64,000 nucleotides of DNA from Boesenbergia rotunda (Eukaryota; Streptophyta; Magnoliopsida; Zingiberales; Zingiberaceae): contig JAGFNQ010002605.1 in assembly GCA_024364735.1 (NCBI GenBank), positions 1 to 64,000 of the forward strand, read 5' to 3'. Position numbers and translations under genes: made by a program. The notes beneath the pieces were generated by a model. That model was not told where the DNA came from and searched no databases. It was given only the letters and a program-made list of their open reading frames with translations. This document shows positions 11,795 through 23,039 of the stretch, one piece after another (the first letter of the stretch is position 1; each line of letters begins with the position of its first letter).

Positions 11795-13449
11795 TGTTAG
11801 TAGAAGCCCTATAGCCAATTATGTGATTATTGACTAGGGACTTTTGTATCATATTCTATTATTAATAAAGGTAAAGTTTGGTTATTATACCTACTTTATA
11901 TTTATGCAAAATAACAAAGTATAATAATATCCTTGGGTAGTAGGTTCTTGTTTACATCATATCAATTGGTTGAATCGATAGTGAGATAATGTAGAGAATA
12001 TTACACTAAATTATTCCTAGTTAAGCATTAATATTCAGGGACAATATTAATGCATGGAGACTAATATGTTGGTCAATTAATGACTTGAGCTCATAAGTCA
12101 TGGATATGTGATATCAAGTTGACACATGGGTATACATTAGAGAATATGTACTGAATTGACCCGTCATGAGAAAGTTTCATAGATTGTCATATGATGTTAT
12201 AAACTTTCTCATATGACTATTAGTATGATTAGTTCTTATATTTGAAATCACTACGGTTCCCTACATAAGGAGTTATGTACTTTGGTATCGTTAAACATCA
12301 TCCATAATATGGTGGACTATAAAGGTGATCATTGGGTATATAATCAATTATGCGGAGGGATGTGAGTGATGTAGATGAGATCTATCCCTCACATATGATT
12401 GGAGTGATATCTGTGGGCTTCCTTATCGAGTAGGACTATTAAAAAGCATGACCATGCTCAAATGAGTCAATATGAGATATTCAGCTCATTTGTTTGTGTG
12501 AGTCTACTCGGGGATCAAGAAACACAAGATTGATCGAGGATGACACGGTCTATGTCTCATTGGTCAATCTAAATATCAAGGATAGAAGGATAATATCATA
12601 CATTGTCATAGTCATGGAGGTTAAGTCGGATCTCGACTTTCTTGTCACTTGGGTAGCAATGATGCATTGTTAGTGTCGCTCATTGCTTATGTGTCTAAAG
12701 CAGTTTAGACACATTGCCAACGCTACAAGAACCTATTGGGTCACACACTAAGGACACGATGTTTCAGAGATTAATTGATTTGATCCGAATTGGATTAATT
12801 GAGTTAGACTCAAGTGAATCCAATTGGATTATGAGATTGAGTTCTAATTTGAGTTAGACTCATTTAGATTAGACTCATCATATTTGAATGAGGTATTAAT
12901 TCATTTAAATGTTTAATGAATTAATAATAGAGGAAGATGAAAAATTTCTCTTTGTTGGATGAAGAGAAGTTGAAGAGTCATATGAGAAACATGTGCTTAA
13001 TTGAGTTTTTATTGGCTTTAATGGAGGGAAGCTAAAGGGATAAAAACTCTTCATATTCATGGGATAAATATAAAAGAGTTTTTCTTATCATTTGGATGAT
13101 GTTTTTATCATTTTTCTTCTCCTCTTTCCCTTTGGCCGAACCCTTCTCTTCCTCTCCTTCTTGCTTTGTGAATCTCCTCTTGTGGCTAGTACCACAAAGG
13201 TGATTCTTCTCCGAAGCTTGAGAGATCGTGTTCGTGTAGATACGCATAGAGACATGGACACTTGAACGTGTAAGAGATCTAGCGTACCTTGGACGAGCGA
13301 GATAATCGAAGGGAATGCTTCAAAGGTATGCTTATAAAATAGAAATTTGTAGACCTAACTTTGTATGAGTATTTCATTCACTTGGATCGCTCGTGGGATC
13401 CATTATTTCCGCTGCGATAATAAAATGTTTATGCCTATAGATCCCAACA
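11795..13449 (+). mobile_element. Solo LTR (1655 bp) with AATAA target duplication
   Basis: Begins TGTTAGTAGAAGCCC, ends GATCCCAACA, and is bounded on both sides by the perfect 5-bp duplication AATAA (11790-11794 and 13450-13454). A TATA-like ATAAATATAAAAG lies at 13064-13076. No internal domain is present, so recombination between the two LTRs removed it. The start resembles copia LTRs, but this is not the element A family. Confidence 0.85.
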
Positions 13450-13732
13450 AATAAAAACTGATATAATTAGTACCAGCTGCACCAACCCATAAGGGCATTT
13501 GAATTGTAGATATGAATAAGTGATTAGAAGTCATAAGTTATTCAAACTCCCTCCCCTTTAGCATCACCATCTATCCAACACTTTATTCACTTGTAAAGAA
13601 ATTATAAATGTATTTTAGATATAAAAAATAACTAATTAAGTAAATATATAAGTACTTAGATTAAAACTAATTGATATGGAAAACACTTCAATATTAGCTA
13701 ATACATATATGCATATACATCTCTATATTGCC

Positions 13733-13895
13733 CCCAGACAATTGAGTTGGTTACTGTAGGACAAATATTGTTATAAGGTGCAAGAATTCGAATCTCAATA
13801 AAACTCAGAAAAATACCCTCTCCATAATGGCCAAATTAGGGGCTGACCATGTGAGGTAGTTGGGGTGGCAGATATATATTCCACCTTTTTTTACA
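13733..13895 (+). mobile_element. Possible tRNA-derived SINE
   Basis: A segment with a weak A-box-like stretch (TTGAGTTGGTTACTG) and a B-box-like GAATTCGAATCTCA some 40 bases on ends in a T run (CCTTTTTTTAC), the layout of several plant SINEs. No clear target duplication was found, so this is tentative. The rest of 13455-14600 is AT-rich with no gene seen. Confidence 0.35.
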
Positions 13896-14606
13896 ATATA
13901 CATCTGTATATATATTCTTTTTGATACTCTTGCTCAAGTCTCTAGTCTCTAGTATTTTTACTTGACCAAATCATACTGTCCTAATAATTTTATTATACGA
14001 TCATACCATAATTGTTTTTTCCTTCTTATACTACCATTAATTTTCATCTTGCTTATTCGATATCAATCGTAAAAAGACGTTGTAAATCAATTTGACACAA
14101 GGTTTTTGGTAAAAAAAAAGTAGAGTTTTAAACATTTAATTTGATCTTACAGATTGATTTGTAAAATATGATTAAAGTTTGTATAAAATAACACATAAGG
14201 TAATTTTACAAACCATCTTATGGCATGATTTCTAAACAAAGATTAGATATTTAAGGCTTTTTTAACCATAGATATATTCAAGTACTTAACGATTTTATTT
14301 GTGAAATTATCATCCTCAACAAAATGTTCCTCTTTAAGATTGAAATATTTGTTTTACCCTTCTAAATTTCACCCTCAATTGTCATTTTGAATGAAGAATG
14401 AAAATATTAGGAGGCATGTTTAACATTGATGAACCTCTAGAAAAAAAATAAAAAATAAACAATTAAACCTTGAAGGGAATTTTGAAAAGCATAATTTCAG
14501 TTATGCATAATTTTGAATTTTGATCTGTAAAATAATTTTTTATTCAGCTTTGCATAATAAAAATGAGAGAATGAACTATATAGCTTTACATTAATCCCAA
14601 TCGACT

Positions 14607-15313
14607 AATGTTGTGGTACACCATATTAGGCAAACAATAAACAAATTTTGATTATTTTGATTAAATGATCAAGATAGTCAACTATCCACCCGTCAACTCA
14701 AGAAACTTTGATCGATTAATTAAATTACAATTTATATAAGCGACTCGATCAAATTAGAATAAAATATTATTATTTTCTAGTAGACAATCTCAACTTGTCT
14801 TCTTATCCATTACACATTAATATATAAAATCTCAACTTGCATTCTTATTCCGACGTAACGTAACAGGAACATAAATAAAAAAAAAAAAGCTGGTAGATGA
14901 TTATTCGATAACGTTTACGTTCAATTTTGATTTCGTTATTATTTTTTTATTTTTTTTCTCATAAATCTTCAGAAATTTATCGTCCCAGAATAATTTATAT
15001 TATATCCGACATCAACACCTTATGAGGCAAAGAATAAATCTTGATTAAACTGAACTTAGTCAATTATCTAGCAGTCTAACTCATGAATCTTTAGTCGATT
15101 AATTATATTACAATTTATATAGGTGACTCAAATTAGAATATATAAAATATTATTGTTTTCTAGCAGACCATCTCCACTTGTCTTCTTATTCATTACATAT
15201 TGATCTCGACTGACATAAAATTATAATAGTAGGGACGCTACTGTTGGCTTTCTTATTCCAACATAACATAACATGAACACAAATAACGAAAAGCTGGTAG
15301 ATGATTATTCGAA
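14607..15313. repeat. Two diverged copies of the germin gene 3' flank in tandem
   Basis: Copy 1 (about 14607-14910) and copy 2 (about 15017-15313) share, in the same order, blocks such as GATTAATTA..ATTACAATTTATATA, TATTATT.TTTTCTAG, CTTGTCTTCTTAT and AAGCTGGTAGATGATTATTC. Copy 2 runs directly into the 3' end of the germin-like gene (stop at 15327). Copy 1 stops at the equivalent point and is followed by unrelated AT-rich sequence. This looks like the remains of a former second gene in a tandem array. Confidence 0.65.
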
Positions 15314-15326
15314 ATTAAGCAGGTTG

Positions 15327-16089
15327 CTAGTAGTTGTTGTCGGTCCAGAACTGGGCCTGGAGCCAGTCAATGAGGTTTTTGTCCACTTGGAAAGCCTTGG
15401 CGAGCACATCATCAGAAATTGGCGGCTTCGATCCGAACACAGCGTTGGCGATAGTGATGACGCCTGGGTTTTGGCTGCTCAGACCGGCGAAAGCGATCGC
15501 ATTAGTTTTCCCCGTGTTAAACTGGAAGTGGATGAGGCCCTCCGGGAACACAAACACATCACCCTTTTTCAAATTCTTGGTGAAGAGGCGGTTGCCGCCG
15601 CCGTTGAGGTTGGAGGTCACAAAGCCAACGTAGAGCTCTCCTTCTAGCACAGCGAGGATCTCCGTGGCGCGTGGGTGGGTGTGAGGAGGGTTGAGACCAT
15701 TAGGCCCATAGTCAATGCGAACCAAGGAGATGCCCAGCGTGTTCAACCCTGGGATTTGGTTCACGTTTACCGGGGTGACATTGGAGCGGAGGTAGTTGTT
15801 GGTATCGCCGGGTTTATCGAGTCCGCTACGGAAGAAGTCTTCCGCTTTCACGTCGTCCATGTTCTTGCATGGAAATCCATTAACGAATACTGCAAATTAA
15901 AATATCAATATATATTATATATAATGCTAACTGGAAAGGGAAGAGTATAATTAATTAAATGCATGCATATGTACCCTTGGATTTAAGATCGGCGACGCAG
16001 AAGTCCTGCAGGGGACTAGGATCGGAAGCCAATATTGCACTCGAGGAAGCCAAGGCAAGCAGTGCAATGAGGAGGAGTTTAACAGCCAT
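15327..16089 (-). CDS. GLP: Germin-like protein, two exons, apparently intact
   Basis: Joined exons 16089-15975 and 15889-15327 (minus) with a GT-AG intron of 85 bases encode 225 residues, normal for germin-like proteins. These are secreted cupin-fold glycoproteins of the wall and apoplast, often hexameric and manganese-binding; some have superoxide dismutase or oxalate oxidase activity. Residues 1-21 form a signal peptide (MAVKLLLIALLALASSS..ILA). C31 and C46 match the conserved disulphide pair. Germin box 1 (GPNGLNPPHTHPRATE) supplies H108, H110 and E115. Box 2 (GDVFVFPEGLIHFQFN) supplies H159. An N-glycosylation site is at N75 (NVT). The ATG at 16089 is the only start giving a signal peptide, and a TATA box lies about 85 bases upstream. 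The key residues support a folded, metal-binding protein; the enzymatic activity cannot be read from sequence. Confidence 0.93.
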
Positions 16090-16170
16090 GCCTAGCTTGA
16101 ATTCTCAGTACTGGAGCTTGTATTGAGGAAGTTAATGGTGATTAATGCATTGAGAGCTTAGAGGTGATGG

Positions 16171-16180
16171 GTTTATATAG
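16171..16180 (-). promoter_or_regulatory. TATA box of the germin-like gene
   Basis: CTATATAAAC on the minus strand lies 82-91 bases upstream of the start codon, which leaves a 5' leader of roughly 50 bases. No other core element is obvious in the 300 bases upstream (to about 16480), which are otherwise unremarkable. Confidence 0.65.
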
Positions 16181-16611
16181 AACAGATGAGGGTTAACTAG
16201 CTAGGTTTGAAATGTTCTTACTTGAGATATCAAGTTGAAAATTCTATTACGGTGGCTTAATTTCTGGCCTTCTGCTGCAATCAATGCTTATAGTCTTCAC
16301 CTGCTCCTTATAATCGTCTACTCTGATGAACTTTATTTGTTAAAACACGTCCATCACCAAGGTAAACGTTTCTTGACATGTGACACGACCCAGTTCCTAG
16401 TTAAACATGAAAATCCAACGACTAACATGTCAACCATGACGAGATGCAACCAAATAGCAGGAAAATAACCCTAAAGGTGAGTACATTTCCAGCACGATAA
16501 AGGGAAATAATTGCTTACTTACCTGCAACTTTCCTACTTTGAATAATCATATAATGCGATTCTTTAATATCTAATTTCACTTTACTTCTCATGGCTAGAT
16601 AACATACGTTT

Positions 16612-16750
16612 TTTTTTCCACTAAATGGGGCGCGAACCCTGGACGCTAGGCTTCTAGACCGTCCACCGCGAGCACTTCCCGATTTATCCTAGCGGCCGGT
16701 GGAAAACTTCCGTAGGACCGGACCGATCGTCCGAGGTTAAAAAAACCTCG
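16612..16750 (-). mobile_element. GC-rich, tRNA-like short insertion (possible SINE fragment)
   Basis: A 140-base GC-rich island in AT-rich DNA. On the minus strand it contains a B-box-like GGGTTCGCGCCCC next to an A run and, some 40 bases before it, an A-box-like stretch. The A tail sits unusually close to the B box, so it may be a truncated SINE or a tRNA pseudogene. No cloverleaf or anticodon could be assigned. The rest of 16480-17050 shows nothing. Confidence 0.3.
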
Positions 16751-17531
16751 TTAATCATTTTTTAGATATCATACGTTTTTCACATATTAACCTTATTCGT
16801 ATTTTGAAAAAAAGTTCTATAATTTAAATATTTTTTAAGAAAATTAATGGCATAATTTTAGAGACGATCGATAAAAAAAAAATTTATGATATCACTTTCT
16901 CCATTTTAATACATTTAGAAATTGTCAAAACCGTAAATTAATGACCGACTCCAAACCCTTTCTACTTGGCCAATATATATGGAAAGCTAAAATGGACCCA
17001 ACGTTAGGTCAGGTAGAGTAGATAATTAATCAATTTCCTTCTTCTCCTCCAATATTTTAAGGGTAATTTATCAAAGGGCGTACCCAAATATTAGTATTTA
17101 CCAAAATGTGTACCATGGTTTCATTGTTACCAAATAACGCACTTATATTAGTGAACTTCCTCTTATACCCCTTCTGCCAAAGTACTGCATGTCATTTTCA
17201 TTCTCTTTCTCTTTCTCTTTTTCAATAACGAATTTCGAGACATTTAAAAATATTTTTTCAGACTTTTTATTTTAAAATAATATATTATGGAATCGGATAA
17301 AAAATGTACGATAAAAATCGAAAAAATATTTCAATTAAAAAAATATCTCAATTAATAATTTAATATTTTTTAAAAATATAAATAAATTATTTTTTATATT
17401 TGATTAATATAAATTAATATATTTAATAATATTATTAAATATATTAATATATAAAAAACTTTAAAAAAAGTTGAAGTTTTTTTTTTAATTTCAAACAGCG
17501 TGGGCCTGAAATAAAATATTTCAAGCCCAGC

Positions 17532-17807
17532 CACGCATATGATCTCAAGCAGCTCAAGGACATTTTCTTCATTTGGGAGAATAAATTTCTTGATAAACTT
17601 TGAATTTTGCAATATCAAGTAATTAAGCATGCTGAGTTTTGCACACAGACCTTTGGAGTTCAAAATCTCGACGGCGTCGAATCAAGGAATTACCCTCTTC
17701 TCCAAACTATACAACAGATGTGTTGGTTGATGTGCAATGCAAGAAGGCTTTAACCCGACTTCATTGATGATGAACTCCATGTATTGTGTACGATTCTTCT
17801 TGTGACA
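17532..17807 (-). pseudogene. Captured mTERF C-terminal fragment, left arm copy
   Basis: On the minus strand the frame starting at 17807 gives an mTERF-like C-terminal sequence including QYMEFIINEV, LLYSLEKRVIP and LSMLNYLILQNSKFIKKFI. Plant mTERF proteins are organelle nucleic-acid-binding proteins made of helical repeats, and SLEKRVIP is a hallmark of their last repeats. The frame has a TGA directly after VIP, where family members usually have Arg. The right-arm copy has the same TGA. The fragment ends in the palindromic GGCCTGAAATA sequences of the element. It is a gene piece, not a gene. Confidence 0.75.
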
Positions 17808-17809
17808 AG

Positions 17810-17905
17810 CAGCCTGGGCCTGAAATATTTTATTTCAGGCCCTGCGAGGGTCTGAAATATTTTATTTCAGGCCCAGCGTGGGCCTGAAATAACTCAGGGC
17901 CTGAA
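17810..17905. repeat. GGCCTGAAATATTTTATTTC palindrome cluster, left arm
   Basis: Three overlapping units of GGCCTGAAATA followed by its complement TATTTCAGGCC lie next to the mTERF fragment. Equivalent clusters are at 18925-18960, 19290-19420, 20490-20530 and 20815-20850. Each can form a short hairpin. Confidence 0.7.
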
Positions 17906-18341
17906 ATCTTGCGTCGAATTGAAATCATGTGTTATGATAGGTTTTTTTACGTAAGTCTAAAACTTAAAGAAATATCTCTTTATATTTTTGAAATCACAAT
18001 AAAAATTATTGAGAAAGACTACCTACGAGATGAATTCTAATTAATATAAAATAAGGATTATATTAAAAATGAACATATATCGATTTTTTGAATAAAAAAG
18101 TCAAAATTATTTATTATATTAATTTAAATATTATATATTATATTAATATATTTAATTTTTATAAGTTTTGATAGGAGGGCCTGAAGTCATCTGACTTCAG
18201 GCCCTCCTTGGGCCTGAAGCATCTGCGTAAATAATTAATTTAATCAAAATAATTAATTATAAAAAAAACTTCTAATGATTATTTTTGGTGTCCAAACTTC
18301 TAATGATTATAAATTATGTTGCAATAGGAGTTTTCTAGGTC

Positions 18342-18750
18342 TATCAGTGGGTTTCGCTCAAAACCCACTGATATTTTTTTAGAAATCCAGATATGAGAGG
18401 TCCATCAGTGGGTTTTGCTCAAAACCCACTGATGGAACTAAACTACACCTATTACTTTGGGAAAAATAAAAATTTGAGGTTTGGACACCTAAAATATTTT
18501 CTCCAACCTCAACACTAACTTTTGATAATGGTATTTCAGAAATCCAGATATGGGAGGTCCATCAGTGGGTTTTGCTCAAAACCCACTGATGGAACTAAAC
18601 TACACCTATTGCTTTGGGAAAAATAATAATTTGAGGTTTGGATACCTAAAATACATTCTCCTAACTCTACCCTAACTATTGATAATGTTTTTTCAGAAAT
18701 ATAGATATGGGACGTCCATCAGTGGGTTTTGCTCAAAACCCACTGATGGA
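18342..18750. repeat. Four palindromes around CAGTGGGTTTTGCTC, left arm
   Basis: Near-perfect palindromes of about 32 bases occur at 18342-18373, 18401-18436, 18558-18593 and 18715-18750. Each reads CCATCAGTGGGTTTT, a 2-4 base loop, then its complement. The last three are spaced 157 bases apart, and the DNA between them is itself repeated (CTAAACTACACCTATT, TTTGAGGTTTGGA). Confidence 0.85.
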
Positions 18751-19053
18751 AGAACTAAACTACACCTATTACTTTGGAAAAATTAATAATTTAATAATTT
18801 TTAAAAATATAAATAAATAATTTTTTATATTTGATTAATATAAATTAATATATTTAATAATATTATTAAATATATTAATATATAAAAAAATAATAAAAAA
18901 TTGTAATTTTTTTGATTTCAGGCTGCGTGGGCCTGAAATCAAAAAGACTTCAGGCCCTCCTATCAAAACCTATTAAAATTAAATATATTAATATAATATA
19001 TAATATTTAAATTAATATAATAAATAATATTTGACTTTTTTATACAAAGAATC

Positions 19054-19056
<3 letters not shown>

Positions 19057-19115
<59 letters not shown>
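19057..19115. repeat. TA microsatellite at the fold-back centre
   Basis: About 29 TA units lie near the symmetry point of the fold-back element. Uninterrupted TA tracts extrude easily from DNA and vary in length. Confidence 0.9.
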
Positions 19116-19119
<4 letters not shown>

Positions 19120-19590
19120 CTCATTTTTAATATAATCCTCATTTTATATTAATTAGAATTCCTCTCGTAGGTAGTCTTTCTCAATAATTTTTATTGTGAT
19201 TTCAAAAATATAAAGAGATGTTTCTTTACGTTTTAGACCTACGTAAAAAAACCTATCATAACACATGATTTCAATTCGACGCAAGATTTCAGGCCCTGAG
19301 TTATTTCAGGCTCACGCTGGGCCTGAAATAAAATATTTCAGGCCCTCGCTGGGCCTGAAATAAAATATTTCAGGCCCAAGCTGGGCCTGAAATATTTTAT
19401 TTCAGGCCCACGCTGTTTGAAATCAAAAAAAAAAACTTCAACTTTTTTAAGTTTTTTATATATTAATATATTTAATAATATTATTAAATATATTAATTTA
19501 TATTAATCAAATATAATAAATTATTTATTTATATTTTTAAAAATTATTAAATTATTAATTTTCCTAAAGTAATAGGTGTAGTTTAGTTCT

Positions 19591-20000
19591 TCCATCAGTG
19601 GGTTTTGAGCAAAACCCACTGATGGACCTCTCATATCTGTATTTCTGAAAAAACATTATCAATAGTTATGGTAGAGTTAGGAGAATGTATTTTAGGTGTC
19701 CAAACCTCAAATTATTATTTTTCCCAAAGCAATAGGTGTAGTTTAGTTCCATCAGTGGGTTTTGAGCAAAACCCACTGATGGACCTCCCATATCTGAATT
19801 TCTGAAATATCATTATCAAAAGTTAGGGTTGAGGTTGGAGAAAATATTTTAGGTGTCCAAACCTCAAATTTTTATTTTTCCTAAAGCAATAGGTGTAGTT
19901 TAGTTCTATCAGTGGGTTTTGAGCAAAACCCACTGATGGACCTCTCATATCTGAATTTCTAAAAAAATATCAGTGGGTTTTGAGCGAAACCCACTGATAG
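19591..20000. repeat. Four palindromes around CAGTGGGTTTTGAGC, right arm
   Basis: Copies at 19591-19626, 19749-19783, 19906-19940 and 19968-20000 mirror the left-arm set: each position plus its partner sums to about 38343. The loop reads GAGC here and GCTC on the left, as expected for inverted arms. Confidence 0.85.
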
Positions 20001-20535
20001 ACCTAGAAAACTCCTATTGCAACATAATTTATAATCATTTAGAAGTTTGGACACCAAAAATAATCATTAGAAGTTTTTTTTATAATTAATTATTTTGATT
20101 AAATTAATTATTTACGCAGATGCTTCAGACCCAAGGAGGGCCTGAAGTCATCTGACTTCAGGCCTAAGGAGGGCCTGAAGTCAGATGACTTCAGGCTCTC
20201 CTATCAAAACTTATAAAAATTAAATATATTAATATAATATATAATATTTAAATTAATATAATAAATAATTTTGACTTTTTTATTCAAAAAATCGATATAT
20301 GTTCATTTTTAATATAATCCTTATTTTATATTAATTAGAATTCATCTCGTAGGTAGTCTTTCTCAATAATTTTTATTGTGATTTCAAAAATATAAAGAGA
20401 TGTTTCTTTAAGTTTTAGACCTACGTAAAAAAACCTATCATAACACATGATTTCAATTCGACGCAAGATTTCAGGCCCTGAGTTATTTCAGGCCCACGCT
20501 GGGCCTGAAATAAAATATTTCAGGCCCAGGCTGCT

Positions 20536-20812
20536 TGTCACAAGAAGAATCGTACACAATACATGGAGTTCATCATCAATGAAGTCAGGTTAAAGCCTTC
20601 TTGCATTGCACATCAACTAACACATCTGTTGTATAGTTTGGAGAAGAGGGTAATTCCTTGATTCGACGCCGTCGAGATTTTGAACTCCAAAGATCTGTGT
20701 GCAAAACTCAGCATGCTTAATTACTTGATATTGCAAAATTCAAAGTTTATCAAGAAATTTATTCTCCCAAATGAAGAAAATGTCCCTGAGCTGCTTGAGA
20801 TCATATGCGTGG
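20536..20812 (+). pseudogene. Captured mTERF C-terminal fragment, right arm copy
   Basis: Inverted copy of the fragment at 17532-17807, nearly identical. The frame opens at 20536, passes through EFIINEVRLKPS and SLEKRVIP, meets a TGA at 20659-20661, and continues through NSKDLCAKLSMLNYLILQ. Only a few residues differ from the left copy (for example D for G and P for L). The shared stop means it predates the inverted duplication or has been equalised by conversion. Confidence 0.75.
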
Positions 20813-21291
20813 CTGGGCCTGAAATATTTTATTTCAGGCCCACGCTGTTTGAAATTAAAAAAAAAACTTCAACTTTTTTTAAAGTTTTTTATATATTAAT
20901 ATATTTAATAATATTATTAAATATATTAATTTATATTAATCAAATATAAAAAATAATTTATTTATATTTTTAAAAAATATTAAATTATTAATTGAGATAT
21001 TTTTTTAATTGAAATATTTTTTCAATTTTTATCGTACGTTTTTTATCCGATTCCATAATATATTATTTTAAAATAAAAAGTCTGAAAAAATATTTTTAAA
21101 TGTCTCGAAATTCGTTATTGAAAAAGAGAAAGAGAAAGAGAATGAAAATGACATGCAGTACTTTGGCAGAAGGGGTATAAGAGGAAGTTCACTAATATAA
21201 GTGCGTTATTTGGTAACAATGAAACCATGGTACGCATTTTGGTAAATACTAATATTTGGGTACGCCCTTTGGTAAATTGCCCATATTTTAA

Positions 21292-22405
21292 AGTAATAAT
21301 TATGACAAGTGCTCAACGAAAGATTGATTCAAACTTTTTCCTCTCTCTATAGTTTATATATCTATCTCCGTAACCTATGGCATCATTGCATTCTTAGCTA
21401 ACCTATTGCATTATTGCATAAAAAAAAACACTCAGAGTTCTCTTATTATTAAGTCCATCTTCGGTAGTGAAACTCCATGGCTATTGCTTATTTGCTTCCG
21501 CTTACTCTCATGTTGTATGGGCATTAGATCTTAGTCCATTTTCAGGCTTTTTTGCTTTGCTACTAATAACTGAAAATGTCTTTAAATTTGGTGAAGAATG
21601 ATATGAGACATCCGATGGATATGTCATGCCGGATAAGAAAATAATTATCCTACATGCTATATTGTTATTGTTGATTCAACTATAAACATCGGAAAACAAT
21701 CTTCTTGAACTATTGATTTGGTAGAATGTTAGGAAATAGGAAGATAAACGGTATTGTAGAAAAATATTATTGATGACCTCTGTTTCTGTCGACTCGAGCC
21801 CTTCCTCTCCACCAAGTTGCATCGATCACCTGACCCGCTTGCTTCCTCGTCGCCCTGAGAGATCGACACCGGTTAGGGTTCGTCCGACTCTACTGATGTG
21901 GCCCTCCAACACTCAAGTTAGTTACCAGCAAGAAGGAGGGGAAGAAGAAGACACAAAGGGTATGACAGAGCATTTGGGTAGAGGAATTGCCTCCGATCTA
22001 GGGGCTCAGAGTCCACTTACCTCGTCTATATCGACGAGATGTATATATAGGCGGAAGGAATTCCTCCCTTTTATGAGAACACTTTTCAAGCCAAGCTACT
22101 AGAATGCCCAAGTATTGCTCAGTAATCTTGTTTCCTTAGCTCGGTTGACATTTTCCGAAAAATCTCAAATGGCAAGCGAACTGCTATCTCATAGCCCGAT
22201 TCACCGTGGCAGTGCTTGTAACATCACTCGGCCAATCAATATGTTAGTGACTTGATGGGAGCTTAATTCATTCATGGGTTTAGATGGATTGGAGCAACTT
22301 CTAGCGTTGTTCCGTATAGCTCGATGGTGCCTCCATGCTCCCTATATTATTGGACAAAACTATATCAGGTTCTCCTGGGCTTAAGATAGCCCCCTTACCC
22401 CTCAC
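21292..22405. other. Decayed, repeat-like DNA, no supported gene
   Basis: A 110-codon open frame at 21770-22102 has no recognisable domain. Around it are a TATATATAGG box and GAGGAATTGCCTCC-type sequence that resemble decayed LTR DNA, but no ends or target duplication were found. Confidence 0.4.
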
Positions 22406-22820
22406 ATGCTCGAGGAAACATTATAGCCCGGGGAAAACCCCGGTTACAATCAAAAGTCTTTCCTTTAAGTCAGACTGAAGAGTTAAGTCGAATAAAGTTT
22501 TATAAAGTGTGAGATATGGTTCTCCTCCCATTGCTCAGGAAAATATTATAGCTCAAGGAAAAACTCGGTAACCATCAAAAGTCTTTCCTGTAAGTTAGAT
22601 TGAAGAGCTAAGTCGAATAAAGTATGATAAAGTGTGAGATATGCTTCTCCTCCCATTGCTCAGGAAAATATTATAGCTCTAGGAAAAATCCGGTTATTAT
22701 CAGTAGTCTCTTCTTCAAGTCAGATTGAAAAACTAAGTCAAATGAAATTTGATAAAGTATGAGATATACTTCTCCTCCCATTGCTCAAAAAAATATTGTA
22801 GCTCGACGAAAAACCCGAAG
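22406..22820. repeat. 125-bp tandem repeat, three full copies plus part
   Basis: Landmarks such as TTGCTCAGGAAAATATTATAG recur at about 22406, 22531, 22656 and 22781, a steady 125-base period. Units share AGTCTTTCCT, GAAGAG.TAAGTCGAATAAAG and TAAAGTGTGAGATATG. Copies diverge at roughly one base in ten. No coding capacity is visible. Confidence 0.8.
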
Positions 22821-23039
22821 CAGTATAAGTGGAATAATTTATAGAAAACGCCGATGTCATTGACCAAAACAATGAAAAGTTATTAATGTCCCCTTTATGA
22901 TATGGCAAGTATAATAGCATAACAAGTGAAGCAATAGAAGTAAGGTCTCTTGTCCTGATAGCATCGTCATAAATGTGGAGGTAATAATTAACTTTGTTGT
23001 ATGCATGTTTTAAGAGTGCTAATTCACACTAACTTTGTG

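Larger units (their letters stand above)
17061..21282. mobile_element. Mutator-like fold-back element (Pack-MULE type), 4.2 kb
   Basis: The ends are inverted: GGGTAATTTATCAAAGGGCG on the left against the complement of CGCCCTTTGGTAAATTGCCC on the right. A perfect 9-bp target duplication ATATTTTAA flanks it (17052-17060 and 21283-21291), the size typical of the Mutator superfamily. The arms are long, about 1.87 kb each, and mirror each other around base 19171. Palindrome pairs and mTERF fragments sit at matching mirror positions. The loop of about 0.47 kb (18950-19420) holds a TA tract and a diverged copy of an arm segment. No transposase is present, so it is non-autonomous. Confidence 0.9.

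Noticed and set aside
16612..16750. Functional tRNA gene
   Set aside because: Only A- and B-box-like pieces are present; no cloverleaf or anticodon loop can be drawn.
17394..17663. An 89-codon minus-strand frame (twin at 20680-20949) as a small protein gene
   Set aside because: It is the downstream half of the mTERF fragment after its TGA, running on into AT-rich element DNA.
18342..20000. Regularly spaced palindromes resembling a CRISPR array
   Set aside because: The repeats are mirrored, the spacers are themselves repeated, and the context is a plant fold-back transposon.
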